DNA of 15,182 nucleotides from a bacterium UBP6_UBA1196 (GCA_002310035.1 DBYC01000018.1:19490-34671), one strand, 5' to 3'; positions 7,296 through 14,354 are shown, counted from the stretch's first letter. Made by a program: numbers and translations. Notes: generated by a model from the letters alone, not told the origin.

Positions 7296-7974
7296 TTCAA
7301 AAAAAGCGGTCGTTCTTTTCAGCGGCGGTCTCGATTCGACTACTGTTTTAGTTTATGCGATGAAGCAGGGTTACGATGTCTATCCGCTCACTTTTTCATA
7401 CGGCCAGAGACACGCGATCGAAATAAAACAGTCGGAAAGAACGCTTGAAAAATACGGACTTATGCAGCGCCAGACGGTGTTTTCGATCGATCTTACGCCG
7501 TTTGTCAACTGTTCGCTTATCAACAAAAATCTGGAAGTTCCGGAATTCGAAGAAAACAGGATCCCTTCGACTTATGTGCCCTCACGAAACCTGATCTTTC
7601 TTTCGATAGCGTCAGGTTTTGCAGAAACTTTGAATGCGGAAAAGATTTTTATCGGCGTCAATTCGGTCGATTATTCAGGCTATCCTGACTGCCGTCCTGA
7701 GTTTGTAGACGCGTTCAACAAAACGATCGCCGTCGGCACAAAGCAGGGGGTAGAAAGCGGAATAAAAGTCGAAGCGCCGATTTTAAATATGTCGAAAAAG
7801 GAGATAATCGAGCTCGGAATGTCGCTCGGAGTCGATTATTCGCTCACACACAGTTGTTATAATCCGACTTCTGACGGGCTTTCATGCGGAGTATGCGACA
7901 GCTGCCGCCTTCGTTTGGAAGGTTTCAGACAGGCAGGATTTGAAGATCCATTAAAATACAGGAGGGAAAAATGA
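7288..7974 (+). CDS. queC: QueC: 7-cyano-7-deazaguanine (preQ0) synthase
   Basis: Cytoplasmic enzyme that converts 7-carboxy-7-deazaguanine, ammonia and ATP to preQ0, a precursor of the tRNA base queuosine. The 228-residue length is normal. Visible motifs: the PP-loop SGGLDST (12-18), the conserved FSYGQRH (36-42), VPSRN (97-101) and the zinc-binding cysteines 190, 200, 203 and 206 in HSC...SCGVCDSC. All expected ligands are present. It overlaps the upstream gene by 8 bases and the downstream lipoprotein start by ATGA, so it is probably translated from a shared message. No queD, queE, queF or tgt gene is adjacent and no preQ1 riboswitch was noticed. Confidence 0.96.
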   Translation: MNDSKKAVVLFSGGLDSTTVLVYAMKQGYDVYPLTFSYGQRHAIEIKQSERTLEKYGLMQRQTVFSIDLTPFVNCSLINKNLEVPEFEENRIPSTYVPSRNLIFLSIASGFAETLNAEKIFIGVNSVDYSGYPDCRPEFVDAFNKTIAVGTKQGVESGIKVEAPILNMSKKEIIELGMSLGVDYSLTHSCYNPTSDGLSCGVCDSCRLRLEGFRQAGFEDPLKYRREK

Positions 7975-9101
7975 AAAAATTGTGGCTAGTTTTAACGCTT
8001 GTTTGTGTTTTTGTTCTTTCGAGCTGCGGCGGAAACGACAAAACACCGGAGAAAATCGAAGATCCTGATTCGGAACAGCAGGAAGAAGTATCTGATGCAT
8101 CTGATGCCGATATTTCGGACGAACCCGCTGAAACTGATGAAGAACCGGCAGATCAGGAGCCTGAAGAAAACACGAATCCCGAAAATTTCGATCCTGAAAA
8201 TCCGGGATATTTTGTTGATTTTACGATCCTTGATTTTAATGCGGCAAATCAGCCTACGACTGCGGCAACCGGCTATTTCATGAAGGCAGCCCGAGAAGAT
8301 CTCAACCCGCATGCCGGAATCGATGAATCGACGCTTGACACCTGTACATTCGGCGAGTCGATTGAAAGCGTTCCTCAGTGCGCTACAAAAGAGGATTGCG
8401 CTCCTGAACAGGTATGTGTGCCGGAAACTGACAGTAACGGTAATGAGATAGCAAACAGCGAACACTGCGAAACTCCGGACAGAGAGTCGCTTGATGTCGG
8501 CCCGATCATGGTTGCAGGTTTCAACGGCGGCCCATATCAGTTTGCCTTCGAGCCCGGCGATAAGGCTTACAAGCTCAACGGAACAGGGGACGGTACGATC
8601 CCTGCCGAGATGATAGCTTACGGTGTCGACTATACGATCAGCGGCGAAAATATGCTTCCTGATGATCTTGATTCTTTTTCGGCAACATTCACAATGCCGC
8701 CTTCGTTCGTTATTTCCGAACCGGTTCCGCAACCGAATGCAAGCGGCGGTTTCGGCGATATCATCAATGTTACTCCAGGCGTGCCGCTTACGCTCAAATG
8801 GACAGGAAACAACGGCCACGGTTATATTGATGTCAATTTTGTAGTAATGAAGGGTTTGGGAAATCAGGTTTCAATTACCTGCAGAATGATCGATGACGGT
8901 GAGTTTACGATTCCGGCTGAGTTCACAAGCGAGATGCAGCTTTCAGGAGGCAATTCCGGCAATCCGTTTGAGGAAATGTTCGGCATGATGAATATTATTA
9001 CTGTAAACCGTCATGTCGAAGTTAAGATCAGCGGTAAGGGGATCACGGCAGGAACATTCTCCGCAGAGCAGATGGTTATTTACACTCTTGGCAACAACTA
9101 G
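7971..9101 (+). CDS. Lipoprotein with acidic linker and C-rich segment
   Basis: Predicted outer-membrane-type lipoprotein of 376 residues. The signal peptide ends in a canonical lipobox LSSC with Cys19. It is followed by a Glu/Asp-rich low-complexity linker (about 23-78). Next is a domain with a short Cys cluster, C125, C137, C143, C149 and C166, of the CATKEDCAPEQVC type common in myxobacterial surface proteins. The C-terminal half (about 170-374) looks beta-rich, possibly an Ig-like or jelly-roll fold, with one more Cys (304). An AGGAGG Shine-Dalgarno lies in the end of queC just before ATG 7971, and the two genes share ATGA. The function is unknown; the linker probably holds the domain away from the membrane. 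Confidence 0.88.
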   Translation: MKKLWLVLTLVCVFVLSSCGGNDKTPEKIEDPDSEQQEEVSDASDADISDEPAETDEEPADQEPEENTNPENFDPENPGYFVDFTILDFNAANQPTTAATGYFMKAAREDLNPHAGIDESTLDTCTFGESIESVPQCATKEDCAPEQVCVPETDSNGNEIANSEHCETPDRESLDVGPIMVAGFNGGPYQFAFEPGDKAYKLNGTGDGTIPAEMIAYGVDYTISGENMLPDDLDSFSATFTMPPSFVISEPVPQPNASGGFGDIINVTPGVPLTLKWTGNNGHGYIDVNFVVMKGLGNQVSITCRMIDDGEFTIPAEFTSEMQLSGGNSGNPFEEMFGMMNIITVNRHVEVKISGKGITAGTFSAEQMVIYTLGNN

Positions 9102-9136
9102 CAGTTCTGATTAAGTTCTTAAATTTTTGAAGCGTA

Positions 9137-9694
9137 ATGAAAATCATCACAGTCAGGGACAATATTTTTCTAAAAGAACTCGAAATCGGTGACGCCGCGC
9201 ACATTTTCAAAGCGATTGATTCCCAGCGCGAATACTTGGGCGAATGGCTCCCTTTTGTCGAATTCACAAAAAGTGTGAAAGATTCGCTCGAATATGTCAA
9301 TACGGTCGTTTCTATGCCGGAAAACTGCAAAGAATGGCAGTTCGCTGTTTTTTGCGGCGATGATTTCGCTGGACTTGCCGGATTCAAGGGGACTGACCGG
9401 CTCAACCGCAAAAGCGAGATCGGATACTGGCTTTGTGAGGAGTTTCAGCATCGCGGAATAATGACTGATTCGGTGCGCGCCTTGATAAAATTCGGTTTTT
9501 CGGAACTGGGTCTGAACAGAATCATGATAAAGTGCGCTCCCGGAAACGAGAAAAGCGGCAGGATTCCGCAAAGACTCGGTTTTACCTTTGAAGGAACGGA
9601 GCGCGACAGTGAATTCGTGAAAGAAGGCGTTTTCCGGGATGCCGAAGTCTGGAGTCTTCTAAAAAAAGAATTTATTTTTGTTCAAAAACAATAA
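9137..9694 (+). CDS. GNAT N-acetyltransferase, RimJ/RimL-like
   Basis: Acetyl-CoA-dependent N-acetyltransferase of 185 residues, probably cytoplasmic. The RimJ/RimL pattern is visible: an N-terminal LKELEIGDAAHIF, the acetyl-CoA pyrophosphate loop QHRGIMTDSVRAL (classical Q-x-x-G form) and a C-terminal GNEKSGRIPQRLGF, the usual N-x-x-S...LGF element. The target could be a ribosomal protein N-terminus, an antibiotic or a small amine; the sequence does not decide. GAAG lies eight bases before the ATG, and 35 bases separate it from the lipoprotein gene. It may be cotranscribed with the genes upstream. Confidence 0.9.
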   Translation: MKIITVRDNIFLKELEIGDAAHIFKAIDSQREYLGEWLPFVEFTKSVKDSLEYVNTVVSMPENCKEWQFAVFCGDDFAGLAGFKGTDRLNRKSEIGYWLCEEFQHRGIMTDSVRALIKFGFSELGLNRIMIKCAPGNEKSGRIPQRLGFTFEGTERDSEFVKEGVFRDAEVWSLLKKEFIFVQKQ

Positions 9695-9721
9695 AAAGAT
9701 GTAATTTCCTGAAAATTTCAT

Positions 9722-9746
9722 TATAATCAGCCGTTTTTTGCGGAGG
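9722..9746 (+). promoter_or_regulatory. Possible -10 element and strong Shine-Dalgarno before the channel gene
   Basis: A perfect TATAAT lies at 9722-9727, 24 bases ahead of ATG 9752, with the Shine-Dalgarno GGAGG at 9742-9746 (five-base spacer). No good -35 hexamer is present at 16-18 bp spacing, so the promoter call is weak; the Shine-Dalgarno is clear. Confidence 0.4.
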
Positions 9747-9751
9747 TTAGA

Positions 9752-11032
9752 ATGGAAACGCTTTTTCAGCTGGCCATGCCCGATATCTTTTGCAGTTTTT
9801 TTGCCTCACACAAACTGCTCCATGCACTGTTTAATTTTGTGATCGTTTCGCTTTTTGCCTTTGTACTGACTTATATCGCGAGAAAAATAGTCGATGTCGT
9901 GATAAAATTCACAGTCGAAAGAACGCGGCTCAAATGGGACGACATTTTTTTCAGGCACGGTGTCTTCTCAAAGTTCGTAAATATGGTTCCCGCACTTGTT
10001 TTTTACTGGTCTTCAGCCTCTTTCGAACGCGGTGGTCACTGGCTCAAAAAACTCTCTTTCTGCATAATCATTCTTGTAATTATGGATATTCTGCGTGCAG
10101 CCAACAAGGCTCTGCTTGAAATTTACGACTCTTTTGAAGTGTCGAAGGACAAGCCGCTCAAAGGTTTGATGCAGATAGTGCTGATAGTGATATACTGTGT
10201 CGGACTTATCGCGATAATATCCATCCTGCTTGACAAGTCGCCGGCACTTCTGCTCAGCGGTTTCGGTGCGATGACAGCCGTCGTCATGCTCATTTTCCGT
10301 GATACGATCCTCGGTTTTGTGGCCGGTCTTCAGATCGCGGCGAACAATTCGATAAGGCGCGGTGACTGGATTGTCATGCCGCAGAACAATGCCGACGGCG
10401 AAGTCGTTGATATAGCTCTCCACACGGTCAAGATCCAGAACTGGGACAAGACAATCGTCAACATTCCGACACACAAGTTCACTGAAGAGAGCTTTATAAA
10501 CTGGCGCGGTATGCTGGAAAGCGGCGGAAGAAGGATCTGCCGCGACATTCTTTTCGATGTTTCCTCTGTAAGGTATCTTTCCGACGCTGAGATCGAAAAA
10601 CTGGCCAAAATAGATCTGCTCAGGGATTACCTGAATCGCAAAACGGCTGAGATCGCGGAGTGGAACAAAAAAGCCGGCGGCGAAAGTCCTGTAAATATGC
10701 GCCGTCTCACGAATATCGGCACTTTCCGTGAGTATGCGCGGCTTTATCTTTCAAATAATGCTGCTCTTAGAAAGGATCTTCCGCTTTTCGTGCGTCAGAT
10801 GCCGCATGCGGAAAACGGTCTGCCGCTGCAGATATACGCTTTCACGAAAACGACCGAACTTGTCGAATACGAGGCGGTACAGGCCGACATTTTTGACCAC
10901 CTGCTTTCGGTTTCGGGATATTTCGGACTGAGACTTTTCCAGAACCCGAGCTGGCACGACATTCAGGTTTTATCGGACAGGATAAACGGAAATTCAGATG
11001 CAGACAGTAAAAAAACTGATAAAAACGCTTAA
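9752..11032 (+). CDS. ybdG: YbdG-type MscS-family mechanosensitive channel
   Basis: Inner-membrane channel of 426 residues that should open under hypo-osmotic stress and release small solutes. Membrane segments are visible near 25-52, 72-90, 100-120 and 137-160. The pore-lining helix is around 164-200 (LLLSGFGAMTAVVMLIFRD, then GFVAGLQIAANNSI). The MscS beta domain follows with RRGDWIVMP, VKIQNWDKTIVNIPT and NWRGMLESGGRRI. Later segments NIGTFREYARLYL, FVRQMPHAENGLPLQIY and VQADIFDHLL are typical of the YbdG/miniconductance branch rather than short MscS, and the length matches YbdG. The end overlaps the next gene by 35 bases. Confidence 0.93.
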   Translation: METLFQLAMPDIFCSFFASHKLLHALFNFVIVSLFAFVLTYIARKIVDVVIKFTVERTRLKWDDIFFRHGVFSKFVNMVPALVFYWSSASFERGGHWLKKLSFCIIILVIMDILRAANKALLEIYDSFEVSKDKPLKGLMQIVLIVIYCVGLIAIISILLDKSPALLLSGFGAMTAVVMLIFRDTILGFVAGLQIAANNSIRRGDWIVMPQNNADGEVVDIALHTVKIQNWDKTIVNIPTHKFTEESFINWRGMLESGGRRICRDILFDVSSVRYLSDAEIEKLAKIDLLRDYLNRKTAEIAEWNKKAGGESPVNMRRLTNIGTFREYARLYLSNNAALRKDLPLFVRQMPHAENGLPLQIYAFTKTTELVEYEAVQADIFDHLLSVSGYFGLRLFQNPSWHDIQVLSDRINGNSDADSKKTDKNA

Positions 11033-11963
11033 AAACAAAAAGAGGGTTTTCATCCAGACCCACAACTATCCCGATCACGATGCGGTGGCTTCGGCGTTTG
11101 CCCTGCAGTATCTTCTGAAAAATTTCAAAATCGACGCCGAAATCATCTATCACGGCGATATTCTCAGAGATTCGCTGCAAAAAATGATCGAAAAGCTAGG
11201 AATAAGGATCCAGCCGCACTATAAGTACGAGCTTACAGACAGCGACACTCTGGTCATTGTCGACGCCAACAAGAAAAATAAGAATGTGGCCGCGTTGAAA
11301 GGGCATGTCGCCGCGGTTATCGACCATCATCCCGGAATAGAGCACGAAGATGTCGAATTCTGCGATATCCGAAGTGATTACGGAGCATGCGCGAGCATAA
11401 TTTTTTCATACTTCGCCGAGCTGATGCTTGAGCCCGGCAGGGAAGTCGCAACCGCGCTGCATACGGCGATAAATTTCGATACACACCAGTTCACGCGGAA
11501 CGCCAGCCCGATAGACATCGAGACAGTCGCGATGCTTTATCAGGTAAGCGATGTGAACTTGGTGAATTCGCTCGTCCGCAACTCGATAAAGCTGGAAGAT
11601 CTGAAACAGTACAATTACCTTATCAACAATGTTTATGTCGACGGAATTTTTGCATACTGCCATTTTCCTTACGGATGCAACAAAAATCTTCTTGCGATCC
11701 TCGCAGACTATCTCCTTTCGATTGAGGAAGTCGAGTTCGTCGTCCTTTCGACACTTTCTTCTGAAGGCGTTTCATTCTGTGTGCGGAGCGAAAATCCGGA
11801 ACTTCCGGCAAACACGATGATCCAGCAGATTCTCGAAGGAAAAGGTTCCGGCGGCGGCCACGTTGACATGGCCGGAGGCAGAATTCCCAACCAGAAAGAA
11901 TTTGACAGTGATGCTGTGTGCAGGATCTGCAGATCGCTTGTCGCTCATAAGTTGAGAAAGTGA
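10998..11963 (+). CDS. DHH/DHHA1 phosphoesterase, NrnA-like (oligoribonuclease / pAp phosphatase type)
   Basis: Manganese-dependent cytoplasmic phosphoesterase of 321 residues. NrnA-type enzymes degrade short RNA oligomers and some dephosphorylate 3'-phosphoadenosine 5'-phosphate. Metal-site motifs are present in order: THNYPDHDAVAS (21-32, Asp26 and Asp28), the Asp in VDAN (Asp89), DHHPG (109-113) and NFDTHQF (Asp161). The DHHA1 domain carries the substrate-binding GSGGGHVDMAGG (283-294). His rather than the more usual Gly follows Asp26, a minor change. It could alternatively act on cyclic dinucleotide products. The 35-base overlap with the channel gene suggests translational coupling. Confidence 0.92.
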   Translation: MQTVKKLIKTLKNKKRVFIQTHNYPDHDAVASAFALQYLLKNFKIDAEIIYHGDILRDSLQKMIEKLGIRIQPHYKYELTDSDTLVIVDANKKNKNVAALKGHVAAVIDHHPGIEHEDVEFCDIRSDYGACASIIFSYFAELMLEPGREVATALHTAINFDTHQFTRNASPIDIETVAMLYQVSDVNLVNSLVRNSIKLEDLKQYNYLINNVYVDGIFAYCHFPYGCNKNLLAILADYLLSIEEVEFVVLSTLSSEGVSFCVRSENPELPANTMIQQILEGKGSGGGHVDMAGGRIPNQKEFDSDAVCRICRSLVAHKLRK

Positions 11964-11991
11964 CAATGTTAACTTTTTTAGAGGTGAGATC

Positions 11992-13149
11992 ATGAAAAAA
12001 ATTTGTTTGATCTGCATTGTTTTTTCGCTTTTAGTTTTTGTCGGCTGCAGTGACGGCATAAAAAAAGCGAAAGATCTCGGCAACGGTGAAACGGTGACTG
12101 ACGAAGACGCTGACGCTGATGATTCGGATCTTTCAGATACTGCGGATTCAGGCGAAAACGGTTCAGACACAACCGATTCAGGAGATCCAACCGATTCTGG
12201 CAGCACGCCTGATTCAGAAACATCGGACAGCGACACGACAGAAACAGGTAACGACGATGCTGATTCTCAGCCGGACGAAGATGCCGACAGCGGTGTCGCG
12301 GAACCGACAAAAGCTGAAATATGCAGCCAGAATCAGGGAGAATGGATCGAAGAACAGAATAAGTGCAAGAAAATATTCCCTTGTGATGAGCAAAGCAAAC
12401 CGCAGCATGCTGTATGGACAGGAGAGGGTCTGTACACTGGTGAATGGAATTATGACAACAATGAATGGGACTATATTGAGCATACTGTAGAATACGGCGA
12501 AAATCAGGGTTCCTGTCACTTCATATGCGAACCCGGTTATTTGTGGTACAACGACAGCTGTGTCGACGATCCGTGCGACCCCGATCCGTGCAGTGAAATA
12601 GCAAAAACAAGCTGCACTGTAGGGGAAGATGCTTCAACATACGAATGCAGATGTATCGAAAAATATAAATGGGACAGCGACATTTCCAAATGTGTTCCTG
12701 ATGTGCATAACTGTTCCGACGACGTTACAGCTCCGTGCCGTGACGGCAAGTATGTATGGTCGTCAAAAGCGAAAGATATGGACTGGGATACTGCGATCTT
12801 ACACTGCAAAGAGCTTGACGAAGGCGGTTTTACTGACTGGGAGCTGCCTTCAATCAGTACATTGAGAACACTTATTGTGAACTGTCCCGGAACAGAGGCA
12901 AACGGCTCATGCAAAATTTCTGACGAATGTCCCTCTTATAATGAATGCTGGTCGCGCGATAATTGTTACACCTGCACAAACGGAACGAGCAAATTAGGAC
13001 AACAGGAAAACTGGATGTGGTCTTCCACGATTTTCCCTGAAGACGAAAGCAAACTGAAGAGATGGGGGGTCGATTTCAGCCTCGGCAGAATCGGCAATCA
13101 GACTGATGATAATGAAAACTCGGTACGCTGCGTCATAAAGCTCTATTAG
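11992..13149 (+). CDS. Lipoprotein with Asp/Ser/Thr linker, EGF-like repeat and DUF1566 domain
   Basis: Predicted surface or outer-membrane lipoprotein of 385 residues. The signal peptide ends FVGC with Cys19. An Asp/Ser/Thr/Gly-rich linker spans about 33-105. Cys pairs (111-190) lead to an EGF-like repeat with six cysteines at 195, 200, 208, 219, 221 and 234, the classical C-x4-C-x7-C-x10-C-x-C-x12-C spacing. The C-terminal DUF1566 (Lcl C-terminal-type) domain, about 251-382, shows DWDTAILHCKEL, GGFTDWELPS, WMWSST and a closing SVRCV. DUF1566 domains are found in exported proteins and are sometimes likened to C-type-lectin or sulfatase-modifying folds; no activity is established by sequence. 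The Shine-Dalgarno AGAGG is seven bases before the ATG. It begins 28 bases after nrnA and ends 28 before the next gene. Confidence 0.88.
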   Translation: MKKICLICIVFSLLVFVGCSDGIKKAKDLGNGETVTDEDADADDSDLSDTADSGENGSDTTDSGDPTDSGSTPDSETSDSDTTETGNDDADSQPDEDADSGVAEPTKAEICSQNQGEWIEEQNKCKKIFPCDEQSKPQHAVWTGEGLYTGEWNYDNNEWDYIEHTVEYGENQGSCHFICEPGYLWYNDSCVDDPCDPDPCSEIAKTSCTVGEDASTYECRCIEKYKWDSDISKCVPDVHNCSDDVTAPCRDGKYVWSSKAKDMDWDTAILHCKELDEGGFTDWELPSISTLRTLIVNCPGTEANGSCKISDECPSYNECWSRDNCYTCTNGTSKLGQQENWMWSSTIFPEDESKLKRWGVDFSLGRIGNQTDDNENSVRCVIKLY

Positions 13150-13177
13150 CACTGAAATTGTTTGAGAGGTTATACCT

Positions 13178-13672
13178 GTGATTTTTGCTTTCTGCACGGA
13201 AGGCGAAGCCGGCGGAGAACTGACCACATGCGTTGACGACGCTGTGTGCGAAACCGAAGCATGTCCTGACGGCAACTCCTGCAAAGATGAAACGGAATGC
13301 GGCGAGTGCCTGAATTATGAGGAAAAATGCAGGGAAAGTGATTCAGAATGGGGAGTATATCAGTGCCGGTCGGGCCAATGGACATACCTGAAAGCCTGTG
13401 ACCATACTATCACCTGTGAAAACGGCGATGACGGCAAAGGCCTGATCACGGAATGTCTCGGGAAAGAGTGTGAAATCGTTGAAGAATGTTCCGGTTCCTG
13501 CAACAGAAATGGAACGGCCTGCGGCGAATGTCACAATAGCTTTAAGGTATGCAGTGATGAAAATACCGGAGGCAAACCAATCGGCTATGTCTATCTTTGT
13601 CAGAGCGGAGTGATGACACACTATAGTACTTGCACCAATAACATATGCAAAAATTGGTATCAATGTCCGTAG
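13178..13672 (+). CDS. Cys-rich protein with two six-cysteine CGEC modules, possibly lacking its leader
   Basis: Unknown 164-residue protein with 22 cysteines. Two copies of a module stand out: C35-x5-C41-GE-C44-x6-C51-x11-C63-x10-C74 and C108-x6-C115-GE-C118-x6-C125-x15-C141-x10-C152, each with an aromatic-Cys-x-SG near the fifth cysteine. Such density suggests disulfide bonding outside the cytoplasm. However, the only possible start is GTG 13178 (in-frame stop at 13163-13165), which gives MIFAFC and no signal peptide. AGAGG eight bases upstream is a good Shine-Dalgarno and resembles the sites of the 11992 and 14271 genes. The first residues look like the end of a lipoprotein leader (compare FFAFSC in the 5068 product). 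It may therefore be a lipoprotein gene that lost its front, or a domain piece. Probably cotranscribed with the DUF1566 gene. Confidence 0.6.
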   Translation: MIFAFCTEGEAGGELTTCVDDAVCETEACPDGNSCKDETECGECLNYEEKCRESDSEWGVYQCRSGQWTYLKACDHTITCENGDDGKGLITECLGKECEIVEECSGSCNRNGTACGECHNSFKVCSDENTGGKPIGYVYLCQSGVMTHYSTCTNNICKNWYQCP

Positions 13673-13674
13673 CC

Positions 13675-13718
13675 TAAAGCCGTTTCAAATGTTTTCCCGG
13701 CTTAGATGGAAGTTTTTT
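13675..13718 (+). terminator. Possible intrinsic terminator between convergent genes
   Basis: AAGCCG (13677-13682) pairs with CGGCTT (13698-13703), extendable by two pairs with one bulged A, around a 15-base loop. A run of six T (13713-13718) begins about ten bases after the stem, farther than in a classical terminator, and reaches into the stop codon of the opposite gene. The place, between convergent genes, fits; the long loop and spacing lower confidence. Confidence 0.35.
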
Positions 13719-14271
13719 AAAATTTTACAGTTTTGGGTTCGCCGCCGCCGAAGCTTGTGAAAACAGCGGTCGCGTTTTTGAAGTAGAGGACCTGCGTGTT
13801 GTTGTCGTTTTCGTTGTACATTCCGCGCAGATTCGGATAGTTGTCGAGCATGTGCTTTTTTGCTTCGACACGGTCGTCGTTCACGAGTTCGCCAGAAAGT
13901 CTGAGCCATTTTTTGCCGTCAAAGCAGCAGAGTTCCGCCTTGGGATTTGCCGCAAGCTGCTTCGAGACATTTTTCTTCTTGCCGGTCTGGATGTAGAGTT
14001 TCCCGTCGAAAATATCGATCGTTCCGAACGGTCTGACTCTCGGCTGGCCGTTTTCCTCGACAGTCGCGAGATAGTAAGTTTTGCATTCTTTGATAAATTC
14101 GTAAACACTCTGCATCGATTCCTCCTTTGGTTCGTTTTTCGCCGGTTTTGTGACCTCGGCGGTTTTTGGTTTCGCGCTTTTTCCCGCGCCTTTTTCCTTT
14201 CCTTCGCCGTTCCGGCACGAAAAAACAAGTGCCAGGGCAATAGCGAGAACAAAAATCAGATGTTTTTTCAT
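13717..14271 (-). CDS. Lipoprotein with pyridoxamine-phosphate-oxidase-like FMN split-barrel domain
   Basis: Predicted lipoprotein of 184 residues: leader MKK...LVFSC with lipid Cys19, a Lys/Glu/Pro/Ala-rich linker (20-52), then a PPOX-type split-barrel domain (53-176) with YYLATV, QPRVRPFGTIDIF, GKLYIQTGKKKNVSKQL and DDRVEAKKHML. Members of this family bind FMN or F420 and are nearly always cytoplasmic and leaderless, so a lipidated, exported form is unusual; if flavin-bound, it must take up cofactor outside or pass folded. The full-length start at 14271 has GAGAGG six bases upstream. Met53 is also an ATG with an ideal Shine-Dalgarno and could start a normal 132-residue cytoplasmic form. A near-consensus promoter with three inverted-repeat boxes lies upstream. 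Substrate is unknown. Confidence 0.88.
   Translation of the reverse strand: MKKHLIFVLAIALALVFSCRNGEGKEKGAGKSAKPKTAEVTKPAKNEPKEESMQSVYEFIKECKTYYLATVEENGQPRVRPFGTIDIFDGKLYIQTGKKKNVSKQLAANPKAELCCFDGKKWLRLSGELVNDDRVEAKKHMLDNYPNLRGMYNENDNNTQVLYFKNATAVFTSFGGGEPKTVKF
14113..14126 (-). promoter_or_regulatory. Internal Shine-Dalgarno and alternative start inside the split-barrel lipoprotein gene
   Basis: On the minus strand AGGAGG (14126-14121) is followed by a five-base spacer and ATG (14115-14113), which encodes Met53 of the lipoprotein. The product from here would be a complete split-barrel protein of 132 residues without leader or linker. This is a better ribosome site than that of the full-length start. 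Confidence 0.6.
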
Positions 14272-14300
14272 TTTTTACCTCTCAATTCAAAAAACGCAGG

Positions 14301-14329
14301 ATTTTAAAGAAAACATGACATGATGTCAA
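14301..14329 (-). promoter_or_regulatory. Near-consensus sigma-70 promoter of the split-barrel lipoprotein gene
   Basis: Reading the minus strand, TTGACA (14329-14324) is a perfect -35, followed by exactly 17 bp and TAAAAT (14306-14301), one base off the -10 consensus. The start codon is 30 bases beyond the -10. The -35 hexamer overlaps an inverted-repeat box, which suggests repression by a protein bound there. Confidence 0.75.
14316..14328 (-). promoter_or_regulatory. Inverted-repeat box 1 (TGACA-N3-TGTCA) over the -35
   Basis: A perfect 5+3+5 inverted repeat, TGACATCATGTCA on the minus strand. It overlaps five of the six -35 bases of the promoter, a typical repressor position. Two related boxes lie upstream at 25 and 49 bp. 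Confidence 0.65.
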
Positions 14330-14340
14330 AATAAAATAAT

Positions 14341-14353
14341 CGACACGATGTCA
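14341..14353 (-). promoter_or_regulatory. Inverted-repeat box 2
   Basis: TGACATCGTGTCG on the minus strand: same half-sites as box 1 with one end mismatch. It lies just after the stop codon of the transporter gene, centred 25 bp from box 1. Confidence 0.55.
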
Positions 14354-14354
14354 G

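Noticed and set aside
7992..8819. Antisense open frame over the acidic-linker lipoprotein
   Set aside because: Arg/Ile/Phe-rich translation typical of the reverse of an acidic coding region; no domain.
9678..9697. AT-rich inverted repeat at the end of the acetyltransferase gene
   Set aside because: Only five contiguous pairs (TTGTT/AACAA) and mismatches beyond; not stable enough to call a terminator.
12085..12310. Repetitive DNA that could suggest a CRISPR or tandem repeat array
   Set aside because: No constant repeat and spacer units; it is low-complexity coding sequence for an Asp/Ser/Thr linker in an intact frame.
14316..14353. Boxes 1 and 2 as short terminator hairpins after the transporter gene
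   Set aside because: Stems are only about five bp with three-base loops, and the regular spacing and third copy fit protein-binding sites better; weak termination is not excluded.
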